Positions 26,443 through 35,086 of a stretch of 64,000 nt of DNA are shown here, piece after piece. Position numbers and translations under genes: made by a program. Under the pieces are notes generated by a model. It was not told where the DNA came from, did no database searches, and worked only from the letters and a program-made list of their open reading frames with translations. How positions within the stretch are numbered: the stretch's first letter is position 1; each line of letters opens with the position of its first letter. This stretch comes from Paucibacter sediminis (GTDB lineage Bacteria > Pseudomonadota > Gammaproteobacteria > Burkholderiales > Burkholderiaceae_C). The DNA lies in NCBI RefSeq assembly GCF_030254645.1, contig NZ_CP116346.1, positions 2,669,973 through 2,733,972 of the forward strand, read 5' to 3'.

Positions 26443-26774
26443 TCCTCGTTCTTGAACACCAGCTTGACCTCGTGGGTCTGCTTCTCGCCCGAGGCTTCGA
26501 AGCGCCAGTCCATCAGCGCGGCGGTGACGGCCTTGTCGAACACCTTGCGGGGCTCGGCCTCGATGATGTCCACGGAAGAGACCTTGCCATCCGGCTCGAT
26601 CGCCATCTTGGCCTTCACGGTGCCGGTGGTGATCGACTTGCGCGAGGCCTCGGCGGGGAATTCGGGCGGCACCTTCTTGACGATCTTCGGCACCGCGGCA
26701 TGGGCGCTGATGGCCAGGGCCAGCAGGGCGCAGCAGGCGGCGGCGGAACGGGTCAAGGTGTGGAAGGCTTTCAT
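26439..26774 (-). CDS. TonB C-terminal domain protein, periplasmic
   Basis: This 111-residue protein has a signal peptide (1-26, cleavage after AISAHA) and then little more than a TonB C-terminal fold: PEFPAEASRKSITTGTVKAK, EPDGKVSSVDIIEAEP, FDKAVTAALMDWRFEASGEK. It lacks both the membrane anchor and the proline-rich spacer of true TonB, so it cannot transduce energy in the normal way and is probably a free periplasmic TonB-like adaptor. It follows the chemoreceptor gene by 42 bp on the same strand and may be co-transcribed with it. The stop codon lies in the terminator stem. Confidence 0.82.
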   Translation of the reverse strand: MKAFHTLTRSAAACCALLALAISAHAAVPKIVKKVPPEFPAEASRKSITTGTVKAKMAIEPDGKVSSVDIIEAEPRKVFDKAVTAALMDWRFEASGEKQTHEVKLVFKNED

Positions 26775-26816
26775 ATCGGTTCTCTTCGTTACGGCAGGGA
26801 AAGGATCTGGCCTGTT

Positions 26817-28370
26817 TCAGGCGGTGGTGGCGCGGAAGAAGCCCACCGCCTCGAGCAGGCGCGAGGAGCTGTTCTTGAGCGCGTCGGTGGAGCGCGAGAG
26901 GTCGTCCACCAGGGTGGTGTTCTGCTGCGTGGTGCGGTCCAGCTCGTTCATGGCCTGGTTCACCACGCCCACGCCGCTGGCCTGCTCCTGGGCCGAATGC
27001 GAGATCTCCTCGATCAGCTGGCCCATGTTGTTGACCTCGTCGACCACGCTGCGGATGGTGATGCCGGCGTTGTTGACCAGCGCCGTGCCGTTCTCCACCT
27101 TCACCGAGGATTCCTGGATCAGCACCTTGATCTCCTTGGCGGCGGCGGCCGAGCGCGAGGCCAGCGCGCGCACCTCGGAGGCCACCACGGCGAAGCCGCG
27201 GCCATGCTCGCCGGCGCGCGCCGCTTCCACCGCTGCGTTCAGCGCCAGGATGTTGGTCTGGAAGGCGATGCCGTCGATCACGCCGATGATGTCGCCGATC
27301 TTGCGCGAGCTGCTGCTGATCTCTTCCATCGTGGCCACCACCTGCGAGACCACCTGGCCACCGGCCGAGGCGGACTGGCGCGCCTTGGTGGCGATGCCGG
27401 CGGCCTTGCGGGTGAGTTCGCTGGCGCCGTGCAGATTGGAGGCAATCTGCTCCACCGAGGCGGCGGTGTTCTGCAGGCTGGCGGCCGAGCGCGCGGTGCG
27501 GTCGGAGAGGTCGACATTGCTGCCGGCGATCTCGCTGGAGTTCTGTGCCACCTCGCCGGCGGCCGAGCTGACGCTGCTGACCACGCCCGAGAGTGCCAGC
27601 TGCATGTCGCGCATGGCGTGCAGCATCTGGCTGAGTTCGTCCTGGCCGTCGGCCTCGATGTGCTGCGACAGATCGCCCGCGCTGATGGCCTGGGCCACGT
27701 CCTTGGCCTGGCGCGCCGGCACCACGATGGAGCGCGCGATGGTGATGCCACCGCCGCCGCCGATCAGCACCGCCAGCACCACCAGCACGGCGGTCACGAT
27801 GACGGAGTTGCCGGCGATCTCGGCACCCGACTTGGCCAGATCGCTGGCGCTTTCGAACTGCAGATCGACCAGGCCCTTGAGGCCGTCCTGGTAGGCCTGC
27901 TGGGCGGGGCGCACGTCGGTGATCAGGCTTTCGCGCGCCTCATCGGGCGAGGCGTCCTTCTGCACCTTCTGGAACCTGGCCACGGCGGCGAAGAACTTGC
28001 CCTGGCGCTCGCGCACCTGGCCCATCAAGTCCTTCTCCTTGGCGCCGTCCAGCGTGGCTTCCAGGCCGGCGAGCTGCTTCTCGCTGTCCTGCAGCGCGGC
28101 TTCGATGGCGGCGTTCTGCTTCTTGATCTGGCGCGCTTCGTCCAGCAGCAGCAGGTCGCGGGCGGCGCGTGCCACCACGTTGACATTGCCTTCCAGTGCA
28201 TTGGCGCTGGCGATCTTCACCAGGCTGGAATTGGCGGTGCGGTCGAGATCCTTGGACAGGCGGTTGGCACTGTAGGCGCCGTAGCTGCCGATCGCGATCA
28301 GCAGCAGGATCAGCAGGGTGTAGCTCAGCGCCAGGCGTTGCCCGATGCGCAGTTGGGACAGAAGCTTCAT
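26817..28370 (-). CDS. Methyl-accepting chemotaxis protein (4HB sensor)
   Basis: This 517-residue receptor has TM1 at 12-34, a helical periplasmic domain of the four-helix-bundle type (about 35-185), TM2 at about 187-210, HAMP, and a signalling domain with tip [28 protein letters not shown] precedes the ATG. The C-terminus ([15 protein letters not shown]) has no CheR-docking pentapeptide. An exact inverted repeat upstream, CTGCAGGC-gatca-GCCTGCAG at 28406-28426, may be a regulatory site. The ligand is unknown. Its signalling helices differ in detail from the other two receptors here, so they are not recent duplicates. Confidence 0.92.
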   Translation of the reverse strand: MKLLSQLRIGQRLALSYTLLILLLIAIGSYGAYSANRLSKDLDRTANSSLVKIASANALEGNVNVVARAARDLLLLDEARQIKKQNAAIEAALQDSEKQLAGLEATLDGAKEKDLMGQVRERQGKFFAAVARFQKVQKDASPDEARESLITDVRPAQQAYQDGLKGLVDLQFESASDLAKSGAEIAGNSVIVTAVLVVLAVLIGGGGGITIARSIVVPARQAKDVAQAISAGDLSQHIEADGQDELSQMLHAMRDMQLALSGVVSSVSSAAGEVAQNSSEIAGSNVDLSDRTARSAASLQNTAASVEQIASNLHGASELTRKAAGIATKARQSASAGGQVVSQVVATMEEISSSSRKIGDIIGVIDGIAFQTNILALNAAVEAARAGEHGRGFAVVASEVRALASRSAAAAKEIKVLIQESSVKVENGTALVNNAGITIRSVVDEVNNMGQLIEEISHSAQEQASGVGVVNQAMNELDRTTQQNTTLVDDLSRSTDALKNSSSRLLEAVGFFRATTA

Positions 28371-28699
28371 CAGAAGTTCCCTCAGGTCGGAGTCTTGTAG
28401 GTTCGCTGCAGGCGATCAGCCTGCAGCCGGTTGTCGGAGCCCTTGTGCGGCTGCTGGATACGGGTAAACACGGGAGGGAATCTGGCGCTGTGACATCTGT
28501 CGCGGAATCTTCGGCCGTGTGCGAAACGGGTTGCATGACGGCTGTTGTGAGCGCCCTTGCGGCCGCCTCAACAGCAGCCCGGAGTGTGCCGGCGCGCGCC
28601 GCGCCGTGACACATTGCAACAATTCGGCGCCGTGACGTTTTCCGCGCTCGGCCGGGCCTTGATCCCCCGTTCGGGGGCTTGCTTGATCGCGTCTAAGGG
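28371..28699. other. Intergenic region without a gene
   Basis: The 329 bp between the chemoreceptor start and the cytochrome stop hold no convincing coding frame. Visible elements are the inverted repeat CTGCAGGC/GCCTGCAG (28406-28426), a 10-bp direct repeat GCGCCGTGAC at 28601 and 28627, and a CCCCCGTTCGGGGG hairpin (28664-28677). That hairpin could end the cytochrome transcript although it lacks a U-tract. No sigma-28 or sigma-70 promoter stands out. Confidence 0.5.
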
Positions 28700-29917
28700 T
28701 TAACGCGTGGCCTTGTGCTGCAGCACCTGCAGGGCCTGCACGGCGCCTGCCTGGTTGCCCCAGGCCTGGCGGATATAGCTGGCGATCGCGGCCAGCTCGG
28801 CCTCGTTCAACTGGCCCGCAAAGGGCGGCATGCCGTAGGGGCGCGGATGGCCCGGCGTGGCGGGCGCGAAGCCGCCCTGCAGCATCACGCGCAGCAGGTT
28901 GGTGGGCGGCTCCATCAGCACGGTGCGATTGCCGCGCAGCGCCGGATAGGCGCCGGGGCGGCCCTCGCCATCGCGGCCATGGCAGCTGGCGCAATGGTCG
29001 AGGTAGGCGCTTCGCCCTTGCGCGCGCAGCGCGGGCGCGGCGGCCTGGGCTTGCGGCCGCGGCCGTGCCTGCGGCGGCAGGGATTGCAGATAGCGCGCCA
29101 TCGCGCGCAGATCCGGCTCGCTGAGGTGGCGGGTGCTGCCCAGCACCACCTCGGCCATCGGCCCGAGGGCGCTGCCGGGCGCGGCCGTGCCGGTCTTCAG
29201 CCATTGCATCAGATCGGCCTCGGCCCAGCCGGCCACGCCGGCCTCGCGCCGGTCGTGCAGCGAGGGCGCGTACCAGCCCATGCCGGGCAGGGCGGCACCG
29301 CTGAAGTCCGCGGGGCCAGGTCTTGCTCCCAGCGCATTGCGCGGGCCGTGGCAGGCGCTGCAATGCGCCAGGCCCTGGCTCAGATAGGCGCCGCGGTTCC
29401 AGGCTGGATCGCGGCCAGGCTCGGGGCGATATTCGCCGGGGCGGAAGAAGAGCGCGCGCCAGACCCACAGCGCGGCCTGCGTGTTGTAGGGGAAGCGCAG
29501 CCCATGGGCGCGCGCCGGCGCCACCACCGCCGGCAGGCTGCGCAGATAGGCGTGGATGGCGTCGCTGTCGGCGCGGCTCAGCAGGGTGTAGTTGTCGTAG
29601 GGAAAGGCGGGGCTGAGCAGGCGCCCATCCCGGCTGCGGCCATGGTGCAGGGCGTTCCAGAAATCCTCGGCGCTCCAGCGGCCCAGGCCGGTGGCGGGGT
29701 CGGGGGTCAGGTTGGGGGCGAACACGCTGCCAAAGGGCGTGGGGATGGCGCGCCCGCCCGCATAGGCTTGGCCGCCGGCCTGGGTGTGGCAGCCCATGCA
29801 GTTGCCCACGCGCGCCAGGTAGGCGCCCTGCTCGATCTGTGCCGTGTCGGGCGCGGCACCGGCCAGGCCGGCCAGCAGGCACAGCGCCAGCGCGGCGAGC
29901 GCATGGCGCCAGCTCAT
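28700..29917 (-). CDS. Triheme cytochrome c (alcohol dehydrogenase cytochrome-subunit type)
   Basis: This 405-residue periplasmic protein has a signal peptide (MSWRHALAALALCLLAGLAG) and three CxxCH haem sites: CMGCH at 40-44, CSACH near 187 and CASCH near 309. Each sits in its own cytochrome c domain. The spacing is that of the membrane-associated cytochrome subunit of quinoprotein alcohol, aldehyde and gluconate dehydrogenases. No catalytic subunit is encoded in the window, so it may serve another dehydrogenase or act as a general electron conduit. The ATG at 29917 overlaps the stop of the diheme gene (ATGA). The longer open frame to 30610 is not coding. Confidence 0.88.
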   Translation of the reverse strand: MSWRHALAALALCLLAGLAGAAPDTAQIEQGAYLARVGNCMGCHTQAGGQAYAGGRAIPTPFGSVFAPNLTPDPATGLGRWSAEDFWNALHHGRSRDGRLLSPAFPYDNYTLLSRADSDAIHAYLRSLPAVVAPARAHGLRFPYNTQAALWVWRALFFRPGEYRPEPGRDPAWNRGAYLSQGLAHCSACHGPRNALGARPGPADFSGAALPGMGWYAPSLHDRREAGVAGWAEADLMQWLKTGTAAPGSALGPMAEVVLGSTRHLSEPDLRAMARYLQSLPPQARPRPQAQAAAPALRAQGRSAYLDHCASCHGRDGEGRPGAYPALRGNRTVLMEPPTNLLRVMLQGGFAPATPGHPRPYGMPPFAGQLNEAELAAIASYIRQAWGNQAGAVQALQVLQHKATR

Positions 29918-30600
29918 GGCAAGCCTCCGCAGCGCATCGGCGCGGGCTTGGGCGGGCTGGGCGCCGGCTTGGCACCCACGGGCACGGTCTGGCCGGCCAG
30001 CCAATGCGAGATGGCGTTGATCTCCTCGGGGTGCAGGCGCTTGGCGATCTCCGCCATGCAGTCGGGCGCGGCGGCGCGGCGCTGGCCGGCCCGCCAGGCG
30101 CCGAGCTGGCCGTTCAGGTAGTCGCGCGGCAGGCCCAGCAGGCCGGGGATGCGCGCCTGGGCGCCCAGCAGCGCCTCGCCATGGCAGGCGCTGCAGGCGG
30201 GCAGGCCGCGGCTCGCGTCGCCCTGGCGCACCAGGGCCTGGCCGCGTGCCAGGTCTTGCGCCGGCAGAGCGGCGGGCTGGGCCGCCGCATAGGGCAGCTC
30301 CAGCTGCGCGAAGTGCTGCGCGATCTCCTGCAGATAGGCGTCGCTGAGCGGCGCGAGCAGCTCGCGCATCGGGCCGTAATGGCGACGGCCGTCGCGGAAG
30401 GCCAGCAGCTGCTGGTAAAGATAGCCGGCCGGCTTGCCGGCGATGCGCGGGTAGTAGCCGTCCGGCGCGGCGCGCCCCTCTTTGCCATGGCAGAGGGTGC
30501 AGGCCTGCATGCGCTGGGCCATGCTGTCTTCGAACGGCGCTTGGGCGCCGGCCAGCGGCGGCAGCAGGGCCAGCAGCCAGAGCAGAATCAGTCGGGGCAT
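29914..30600 (-). CDS. Diheme cytochrome c (c4-like)
   Basis: This 228-residue protein has a signal peptide (MPRLILLWLLALLPPLAGAQ) and two cytochrome c domains with CTLCH at 34-38 and CSACH near 137. The PRIAGKPAGYLYQQLLAFRDG segment is typical of cytochrome c4 family proteins and often found with triheme cytochromes. It is the first gene of a two-gene unit coupled by ATGA to the triheme cytochrome, so the pair probably forms one electron-transfer chain toward a terminal oxidase. The first in-frame Met with a good signal peptide is at 30600. Confidence 0.87.
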   Translation of the reverse strand: MPRLILLWLLALLPPLAGAQAPFEDSMAQRMQACTLCHGKEGRAAPDGYYPRIAGKPAGYLYQQLLAFRDGRRHYGPMRELLAPLSDAYLQEIAQHFAQLELPYAAAQPAALPAQDLARGQALVRQGDASRGLPACSACHGEALLGAQARIPGLLGLPRDYLNGQLGAWRAGQRRAAAPDCMAEIAKRLHPEEINAISHWLAGQTVPVGAKPAPSPPKPAPMRCGGLP

Positions 30601-30665
30601 GGGCCGGCATCTTGCCAGCCGGCGGCCGGCCCGCACAGGATCAGTGCCGGCCCGGCGCGACCGGA

Positions 30666-32087
30666 TCAGGGCGCCAGCTGGGCCTTGGCCAGCGCGCCCA
30701 GGCGCGCGATGCCGGCCGCCATGCGCGCATCCCAGGGGTGGCCGCTGTTCAGGCGCAGGCAATGACGGAACTCGGCGCGCGCCGAGAAGATCGGCCCCGG
30801 CGCCGTGCTGATGCCTTCGGCCAGCAGCTGGCGTTGCAGCAGCAGCGCGTCGCAGGCCGCGGGCAGTTCCACCCAGATGAAGTAGCCGCCGCGGGGCCGG
30901 GTCATGCGCGCGCCCGCCGGCAGCTGCGCTTGCAGCGCGGCCAGCATGGCCTGCTGCTGGCTGGCCAGCGCGGCGCGCAGGCGGCGCAGATGCGCATCGT
31001 AGGCGCCGCCCTGCAGGTACTCGTTCAGGCCGGCCTGGGCCGGCAGCGAAACGCCCAGGCTGCTCATCAGCTTGAGGCGCTGCAGCTGGCGCAGATAGGG
31101 CCCGGGCGCGGCCCAGCCGACCCGGTAGCCCGGCGCCAGGCATTTGGAGAAGGAACCGCAATGCAAGACCTGACCCTGCGGCGCATAGGCCTTGGCGGGC
31201 AGCGCGGCGTCGGGGCCGTGGTGCAGCTCGGCATAGACATCGTCCTCGATCAACGGGATGCCCGCGCCGGCCAGCAGCGCCACCAGGGCGCGCTTCTTGT
31301 CGGCCGGCATCAGGCTGCCGAGCGGGTTCTGGAAACTCGTCATCAGCCAGCAGGCCTTGGGGCGGTGCTCGGCGATGAGCGCGGCCATGGCATCCAGATC
31401 GGCACCCTCGCCGGCATGGGTGGGCACCTCGATGGCGCGCAGGCCCAGGCGCTCGAGCGCCTGCAGCGCGGCGTAGAAGCCGGGCGCTTCGATCAGCACC
31501 GCATCGCCCGGCCGCGTCAGCACCTGCAGGCACAGGTTGAGGGCTTCCAGCGCGCCATTCGTCAGCACGATCTCGTCCGGCGCCATGCTGATGCCCAGGC
31601 GCAGATAGCGCAGCGCGATCTGGCGCCGCAGCCCCTCGTGACCGAGCGGCAGCTCGGCGGTGATCTGGGCCGGCTCGAGCTTGCGCATGCCGGCCTGCAG
31701 GGCGCGCCGCAGCGGCTCGAGCGGGAACAGCGTGGCCGCCGGGAAGGCCGAGCCCAGCGGCAGCAGCGCGGCGGCGCTGGAGGCGCCCAGCACCTCGAAC
31801 ACCAGCTCGCTCACCGCCACCGGCCCGGGCTGCGCCGAGGGCTGCGAGGTGCGTGGGCTGGCGCCAAGCGGCAGCGCGTTGACGAAATAGCCCGAGCGCG
31901 GCGCGGCGCTGACGAGGCCACGCGACTCCAGCAGGTAATAGGCCTGGAACACCGTGGCCGGGCTCAGATGCCGGGTCTGGCAGGTCTGGCGCACCGAGGG
32001 CAGGCGATCGCCGGCGCGCAGCGCGCCGCTGTGTATCAGCGCGCCGAGCTCGTCGGCCAGGGCCAGGTAGCGCGGGCCGGTGCTCAC
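30666..32087 (-). CDS. MocR-type GntR/aminotransferase transcriptional regulator
   Basis: This 473-residue protein joins a GntR winged helix (1-75, LRAGDRLPSVRQTCQTRHLSPA) to a class I aminotransferase fold (about 100-470). The PLP lysine is in GSFSKCLAPGYRVGW, and IPLIEDDVYAEL supplies the Asp. MocR proteins use PLP or a PLP adduct as a signal; PdxR is the best-known example. The start is a GTG overlapping the yggS stop by four bases. Translational coupling to yggS, a PLP-homeostasis gene, makes a vitamin B6-related role plausible. The open frame further upstream is antisense-phase carry-over. Confidence 0.88.
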   Translation of the reverse strand: MSTGPRYLALADELGALIHSGALRAGDRLPSVRQTCQTRHLSPATVFQAYYLLESRGLVSAAPRSGYFVNALPLGASPRTSQPSAQPGPVAVSELVFEVLGASSAAALLPLGSAFPAATLFPLEPLRRALQAGMRKLEPAQITAELPLGHEGLRRQIALRYLRLGISMAPDEIVLTNGALEALNLCLQVLTRPGDAVLIEAPGFYAALQALERLGLRAIEVPTHAGEGADLDAMAALIAEHRPKACWLMTSFQNPLGSLMPADKKRALVALLAGAGIPLIEDDVYAELHHGPDAALPAKAYAPQGQVLHCGSFSKCLAPGYRVGWAAPGPYLRQLQRLKLMSSLGVSLPAQAGLNEYLQGGAYDAHLRRLRAALASQQQAMLAALQAQLPAGARMTRPRGGYFIWVELPAACDALLLQRQLLAEGISTAPGPIFSARAEFRHCLRLNSGHPWDARMAAGIARLGALAKAQLAP

Positions 32088-32782
32088 GCCCTGGCGGCGC
32101 GGTTGCCGAAGATGGCCGAGCCCACGCGCACGATGGTGGCGCCCTCGGCGATGGCGGCTTCGAGGTCGGCGCTCATGCCCATGCTCAGCGTGTCGAGGGT
32201 CAGGCCTTGCCGATTCAGCTCGGCCAGGGCCTGGGCCAGGGCGCGATGCGGCTGGCGCTGCGCCTCGAAATCGCCCGCGGGTTCGGGTATGGCCATCAGG
32301 CCGCGCAGCCGCAGGCGCGGCAGTGCCGCCACCTGCGCGGCCAGTGCCGGCAGCTCGGCCAGGCTGATGCCGCTCTTGCTGGCCTCGGCGCTGATGTTCA
32401 CCTGTAGGCAGATCTGCAGCGGCGCCAGCCCGGCCGGGCGTTGCTCGGACAGGCGCTGCGCGATCTTGAGCCGATCGACGCTGTGCACCCAGTCGAAGGC
32501 CTCGGCCACCACGCGCGTCTTGTTGCTTTGCAGCGGCCCGATCAGATGCCACTCGAGCGCGCCGCGCAGGTCGGCGAGTTCGGCGATCTTGTCGAGCCCC
32601 TCCTGCACATAGTTCTCACCGAAGCAGCGCTCGCCGGCCGCATGGGCGGCACGCACGGCGTCGCCTGGAAACGTCTTGCTGACGGTGAGCAATGTGACGC
32701 TTTGCACGGGGCGATGGGCGGCCTCGCAGGCCCTGGCAATGCGCTGGTGCAGTTCTTGTATGTTCTCGGAGATCGTCGCCAT
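32084..32782 (-). CDS. yggS: PLP homeostasis protein YggS/PROSC
   Basis: This 232-residue single-domain alanine-racemase-like barrel binds PLP without known catalysis and buffers free PLP. The PLP lysine is Lys36 in LLTVSKTFP; GENYVQE and WHLIGPLQSNK follow, and the C-terminal MGMSADLEAAIAEGATIVRVG phosphate-binding segment is intact. I chose the ATG at 32782, immediately upstream of the conserved helix; the frame opens 24 bp earlier. It is divergent from pilT, whose promoter overlaps this start, an arrangement common in Betaproteobacteria. Confidence 0.95.
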   Translation of the reverse strand: MATISENIQELHQRIARACEAAHRPVQSVTLLTVSKTFPGDAVRAAHAAGERCFGENYVQEGLDKIAELADLRGALEWHLIGPLQSNKTRVVAEAFDWVHSVDRLKIAQRLSEQRPAGLAPLQICLQVNISAEASKSGISLAELPALAAQVAALPRLRLRGLMAIPEPAGDFEAQRQPHRALAQALAELNRQGLTLDTLSMGMSADLEAAIAEGATIVRVGSAIFGNRAARA

Positions 32783-32785
32783 AAT
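32756..32785 (+). promoter_or_regulatory. Sigma-70 promoter of pilT
   Basis: TTGTAT (32756-32761) and CATAAT (32780-32785) are 18 nt apart. The predicted start point near 32792 leaves about 17 nt of leader before the pilT ATG at 32809. The -10 overlaps the start codon region of the divergent yggS gene. Confidence 0.6.
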
Positions 32786-32808
32786 GGCCCACGCTTTCTG
32801 CCCCAATC

Positions 32809-33852
32809 ATGGACATTACCCAACTGCTGGCATTCTCGGTCAAGAACAAGGCCTCCGACCTGCACCTCTCGGCCGGCCTGCCGCCGATGATCCGCGTGCA
32901 CGGTGATGTGCGTCGCATCAATGTCGAGCCGCTCGAGCACCGCCAGGTGCACGACATGGTGTACGACATCATGAATGACTCGCAGCGCAAGGCCTATGAG
33001 GAAACGCTGGAGGTCGACTTCTCCTTCGAGATCCAGGGCCTGGCGCGCTTTCGCGTCAATGCCTTCAACCAGAACCGCGGCGCCGGTGCGGTGTTCCGTA
33101 CCATCCCGTCCAAGATCCTCACGCTGGAGCAGCTCAACTGCCCCAAGGTGTTTGCCGATCTGGCACTCAAGCCGCGCGGCCTGGTGCTGGTGACCGGGCC
33201 CACCGGTTCGGGCAAGTCCACCACGCTGGCGGCGATGGTGAACCACCTGAACGAGAGCGAGTACGGCCACGTGCTGACGATCGAGGACCCGATCGAGTTC
33301 GTGCACGAATCAAAGAAGTGCTTGGTCAACCAGCGCGAGGTCGGCCCGCACACGCTGAGCTTCGCCAACGCGCTACGCTCGGCACTGCGCGAGGACCCGG
33401 ATGCGGTGCTGGTGGGTGAAATGCGCGACCTCGAAACCATCCGCCTGGCGCTCACCGCGGCCGAGACCGGCCACTTGGTGTTCGGCACCCTGCACACCAG
33501 TTCGGCCGCCAAGACGGTGGACCGTATCGTCGACGTGTTCCCCGCGGCCGAGAAGGAAATGGTGCGCGCGATGGTGTCGGAATCGCTGGTGGCGGTGATC
33601 TCGCAAAGCCTGTGCAAGCTCAAGGACGGCAGCGGCCGCGTGGCGGCGCACGAGATCATGCTGGGCACTTCGGCGATCCGCAACCTGATCCGCGAGAACA
33701 AGGTCGCACAGATGTACTCGGCCATCCAGACCGGCAACCAGCAGGGCATGCAGACGCTGGACCAGAATCTCACCGACCTGGTGCGGCGCAATGTGATCGC
33801 GCCCGCCGAGGCGCGCGCAAAAGCGAAGTTCCCCGAGAACTTCCCGGGCTGA
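32809..33852 (+). CDS. pilT: Type IV pilus retraction ATPase PilT
   Basis: This 347-residue hexameric ATPase disassembles the pilus and drives twitching and DNA uptake. Walker A is GPTGSGKST at 130-138, the Asp box is LTIEDPIEFVH, Walker B is AVLVGEMRDLETI, and the His box lies in GHLVFGTLHT. The C-terminal region is AQMYSAIQTGNQQGMQTLD, typical of PilT. It begins the pilT-pilU pair; the remaining pilus genes are not in the window. A perfect hairpin spans its stop codon. Confidence 0.97.
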   Translation: MDITQLLAFSVKNKASDLHLSAGLPPMIRVHGDVRRINVEPLEHRQVHDMVYDIMNDSQRKAYEETLEVDFSFEIQGLARFRVNAFNQNRGAGAVFRTIPSKILTLEQLNCPKVFADLALKPRGLVLVTGPTGSGKSTTLAAMVNHLNESEYGHVLTIEDPIEFVHESKKCLVNQREVGPHTLSFANALRSALREDPDAVLVGEMRDLETIRLALTAAETGHLVFGTLHTSSAAKTVDRIVDVFPAAEKEMVRAMVSESLVAVISQSLCKLKDGSGRVAAHEIMLGTSAIRNLIRENKVAQMYSAIQTGNQQGMQTLDQNLTDLVRRNVIAPAEARAKAKFPENFPG

Positions 33853-33866
33853 GGCCCGGGAAGTTC
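33837..33866 (+). other. Perfect hairpin over the pilT stop codon
   Basis: GAACTTCCCGGGC (33837-33849) pairs exactly with GCCCGGGAAGTTC (33854-33866) around TGAG, which contains the stop. There is no U-tract, so it is more likely to be a 3'-end protecting or processing stem that sets the pilT:pilU ratio than a terminator. Confidence 0.6.
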
Positions 33867-33939
33867 GACGTCACTCATATGGCATCAGCCATGTGGGTGA
33901 CGGCAAAATTTTCCAGCAAGCCCGAACTGAAGGACCCGT

Positions 33940-35076
33940 ATGGAACGCGATCAGGCGTCAAAGTTCATCAATGATCTGCTGCGCCTGATGGTGTCGCGCA
34001 AGGGCTCGGATCTGTTCCTCACCGCCGACTTCCCGCCCGCCATCAAGGTGGATGGCAAGGTCACCAAGGTCTCGCCGCAGCCGCTCACCGGCCAGCACAC
34101 CCTGCAGCTGGCGCGTTCCATCATGAACGACAAGCAGGCGGCCGAGTTCGAGCGCACCAAGGAATGCAATTTCGCCATCTCGCCGCAGGGCGTGGGGCGC
34201 TTCCGCTGCAATGCCTTCATGCAGCAGGGCCATGTGGGCCTGGTGCTGCGCACCATCCCGGCCTCGCTGCCGACCATCGCCTCGCTGGAGCTGCCGCCCA
34301 TCCTCAACGAGGTGGTGCAGACCAAGCGCGGCCTGGTGATCGTGGTGGGCGCCACCGGCTCGGGCAAGAGCACCACGCTGGCGGCGATGATCGACCATCG
34401 CAACGAGAGCACCTACGGCCACATCATCACGATCGAGGACCCGGTCGAGTTCGTGCATCCGCACAAGAACTGCATCGTCACCCAGCGCGAGGTGGGCATC
34501 GACACCGACAATTGGGAGATGGCGCTGAAAAACACGCTGCGGCAGGCGCCCGACGTGATCCTGATGGGCGAGATCCGCGACCGCGAGACCATGGAGCATG
34601 CGGTGGCCTTTGCCGAGACCGGCCACCTCTGCATGGCCACCCTGCACGCCAACAGCGCCAACCAGGCGCTCGACCGCATCATCAACTTCTTCCCCGAGGA
34701 GCGGCGCGCCCAGCTGCTGATGGACCTGTCGCTGAATCTGCGCTCCATCATCTCGCAGCGCCTGCTGCCGCGCCGCGAGGGCAAGGGCCGCGTCGCCGCG
34801 GTGGAGATCCTGCTCAACACGCCGCTGATCTCCGACCTGATCTTCAAGGGCGAGGTGGGTGAGATCAAGGAGATCATGAAGCGCTCGCGCGAGCAGGGCA
34901 TGCAGACCTTTGACCAGGCCCTGTTCGATCTCTACGAGTTCGGCCGCGTCAACTACGAAGACGCGCTGCGCAACGCCGACTCGGTGAACGATCTGCGCCT
35001 GCAGATCAAGCTGAACAGCGAACGCGCGCGCAGCGGCGACCTCTCATCCGGCACCGAGCACCTGACGATCGTTTAG
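33940..35076 (+). CDS. pilU: PilT-like retraction ATPase PilU
   Basis: This 378-residue paralogue of PilT assists retraction under load and depends on PilT. Walker A is GATGSGKST at 137-145, Walker B is VILMGEIRDRETM, and GHLCMATLHANS follows. The longer C-terminus and the ERTKECNFAISPQGVGRFRC segment mark it as PilU. It starts 87 bp after pilT; a separate promoter is not obvious. The dehydrogenase gene follows after 10 bp and may be co-transcribed. Confidence 0.96.
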   Translation: MERDQASKFINDLLRLMVSRKGSDLFLTADFPPAIKVDGKVTKVSPQPLTGQHTLQLARSIMNDKQAAEFERTKECNFAISPQGVGRFRCNAFMQQGHVGLVLRTIPASLPTIASLELPPILNEVVQTKRGLVIVVGATGSGKSTTLAAMIDHRNESTYGHIITIEDPVEFVHPHKNCIVTQREVGIDTDNWEMALKNTLRQAPDVILMGEIRDRETMEHAVAFAETGHLCMATLHANSANQALDRIINFFPEERRAQLLMDLSLNLRSIISQRLLPRREGKGRVAAVEILLNTPLISDLIFKGEVGEIKEIMKRSREQGMQTFDQALFDLYEFGRVNYEDALRNADSVNDLRLQIKLNSERARSGDLSSGTEHLTIV

Positions 35077-35086
35077 AGTTGGGTGC

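Noticed and set aside
28700-30610. Single 636-codon frame that could be read as one fused cytochrome
   Set aside because: The upstream third is out-of-phase translation of the diheme cytochrome gene; a proper signal peptide and ATG occur at 29917 with an ATGA overlap, so there are two genes.
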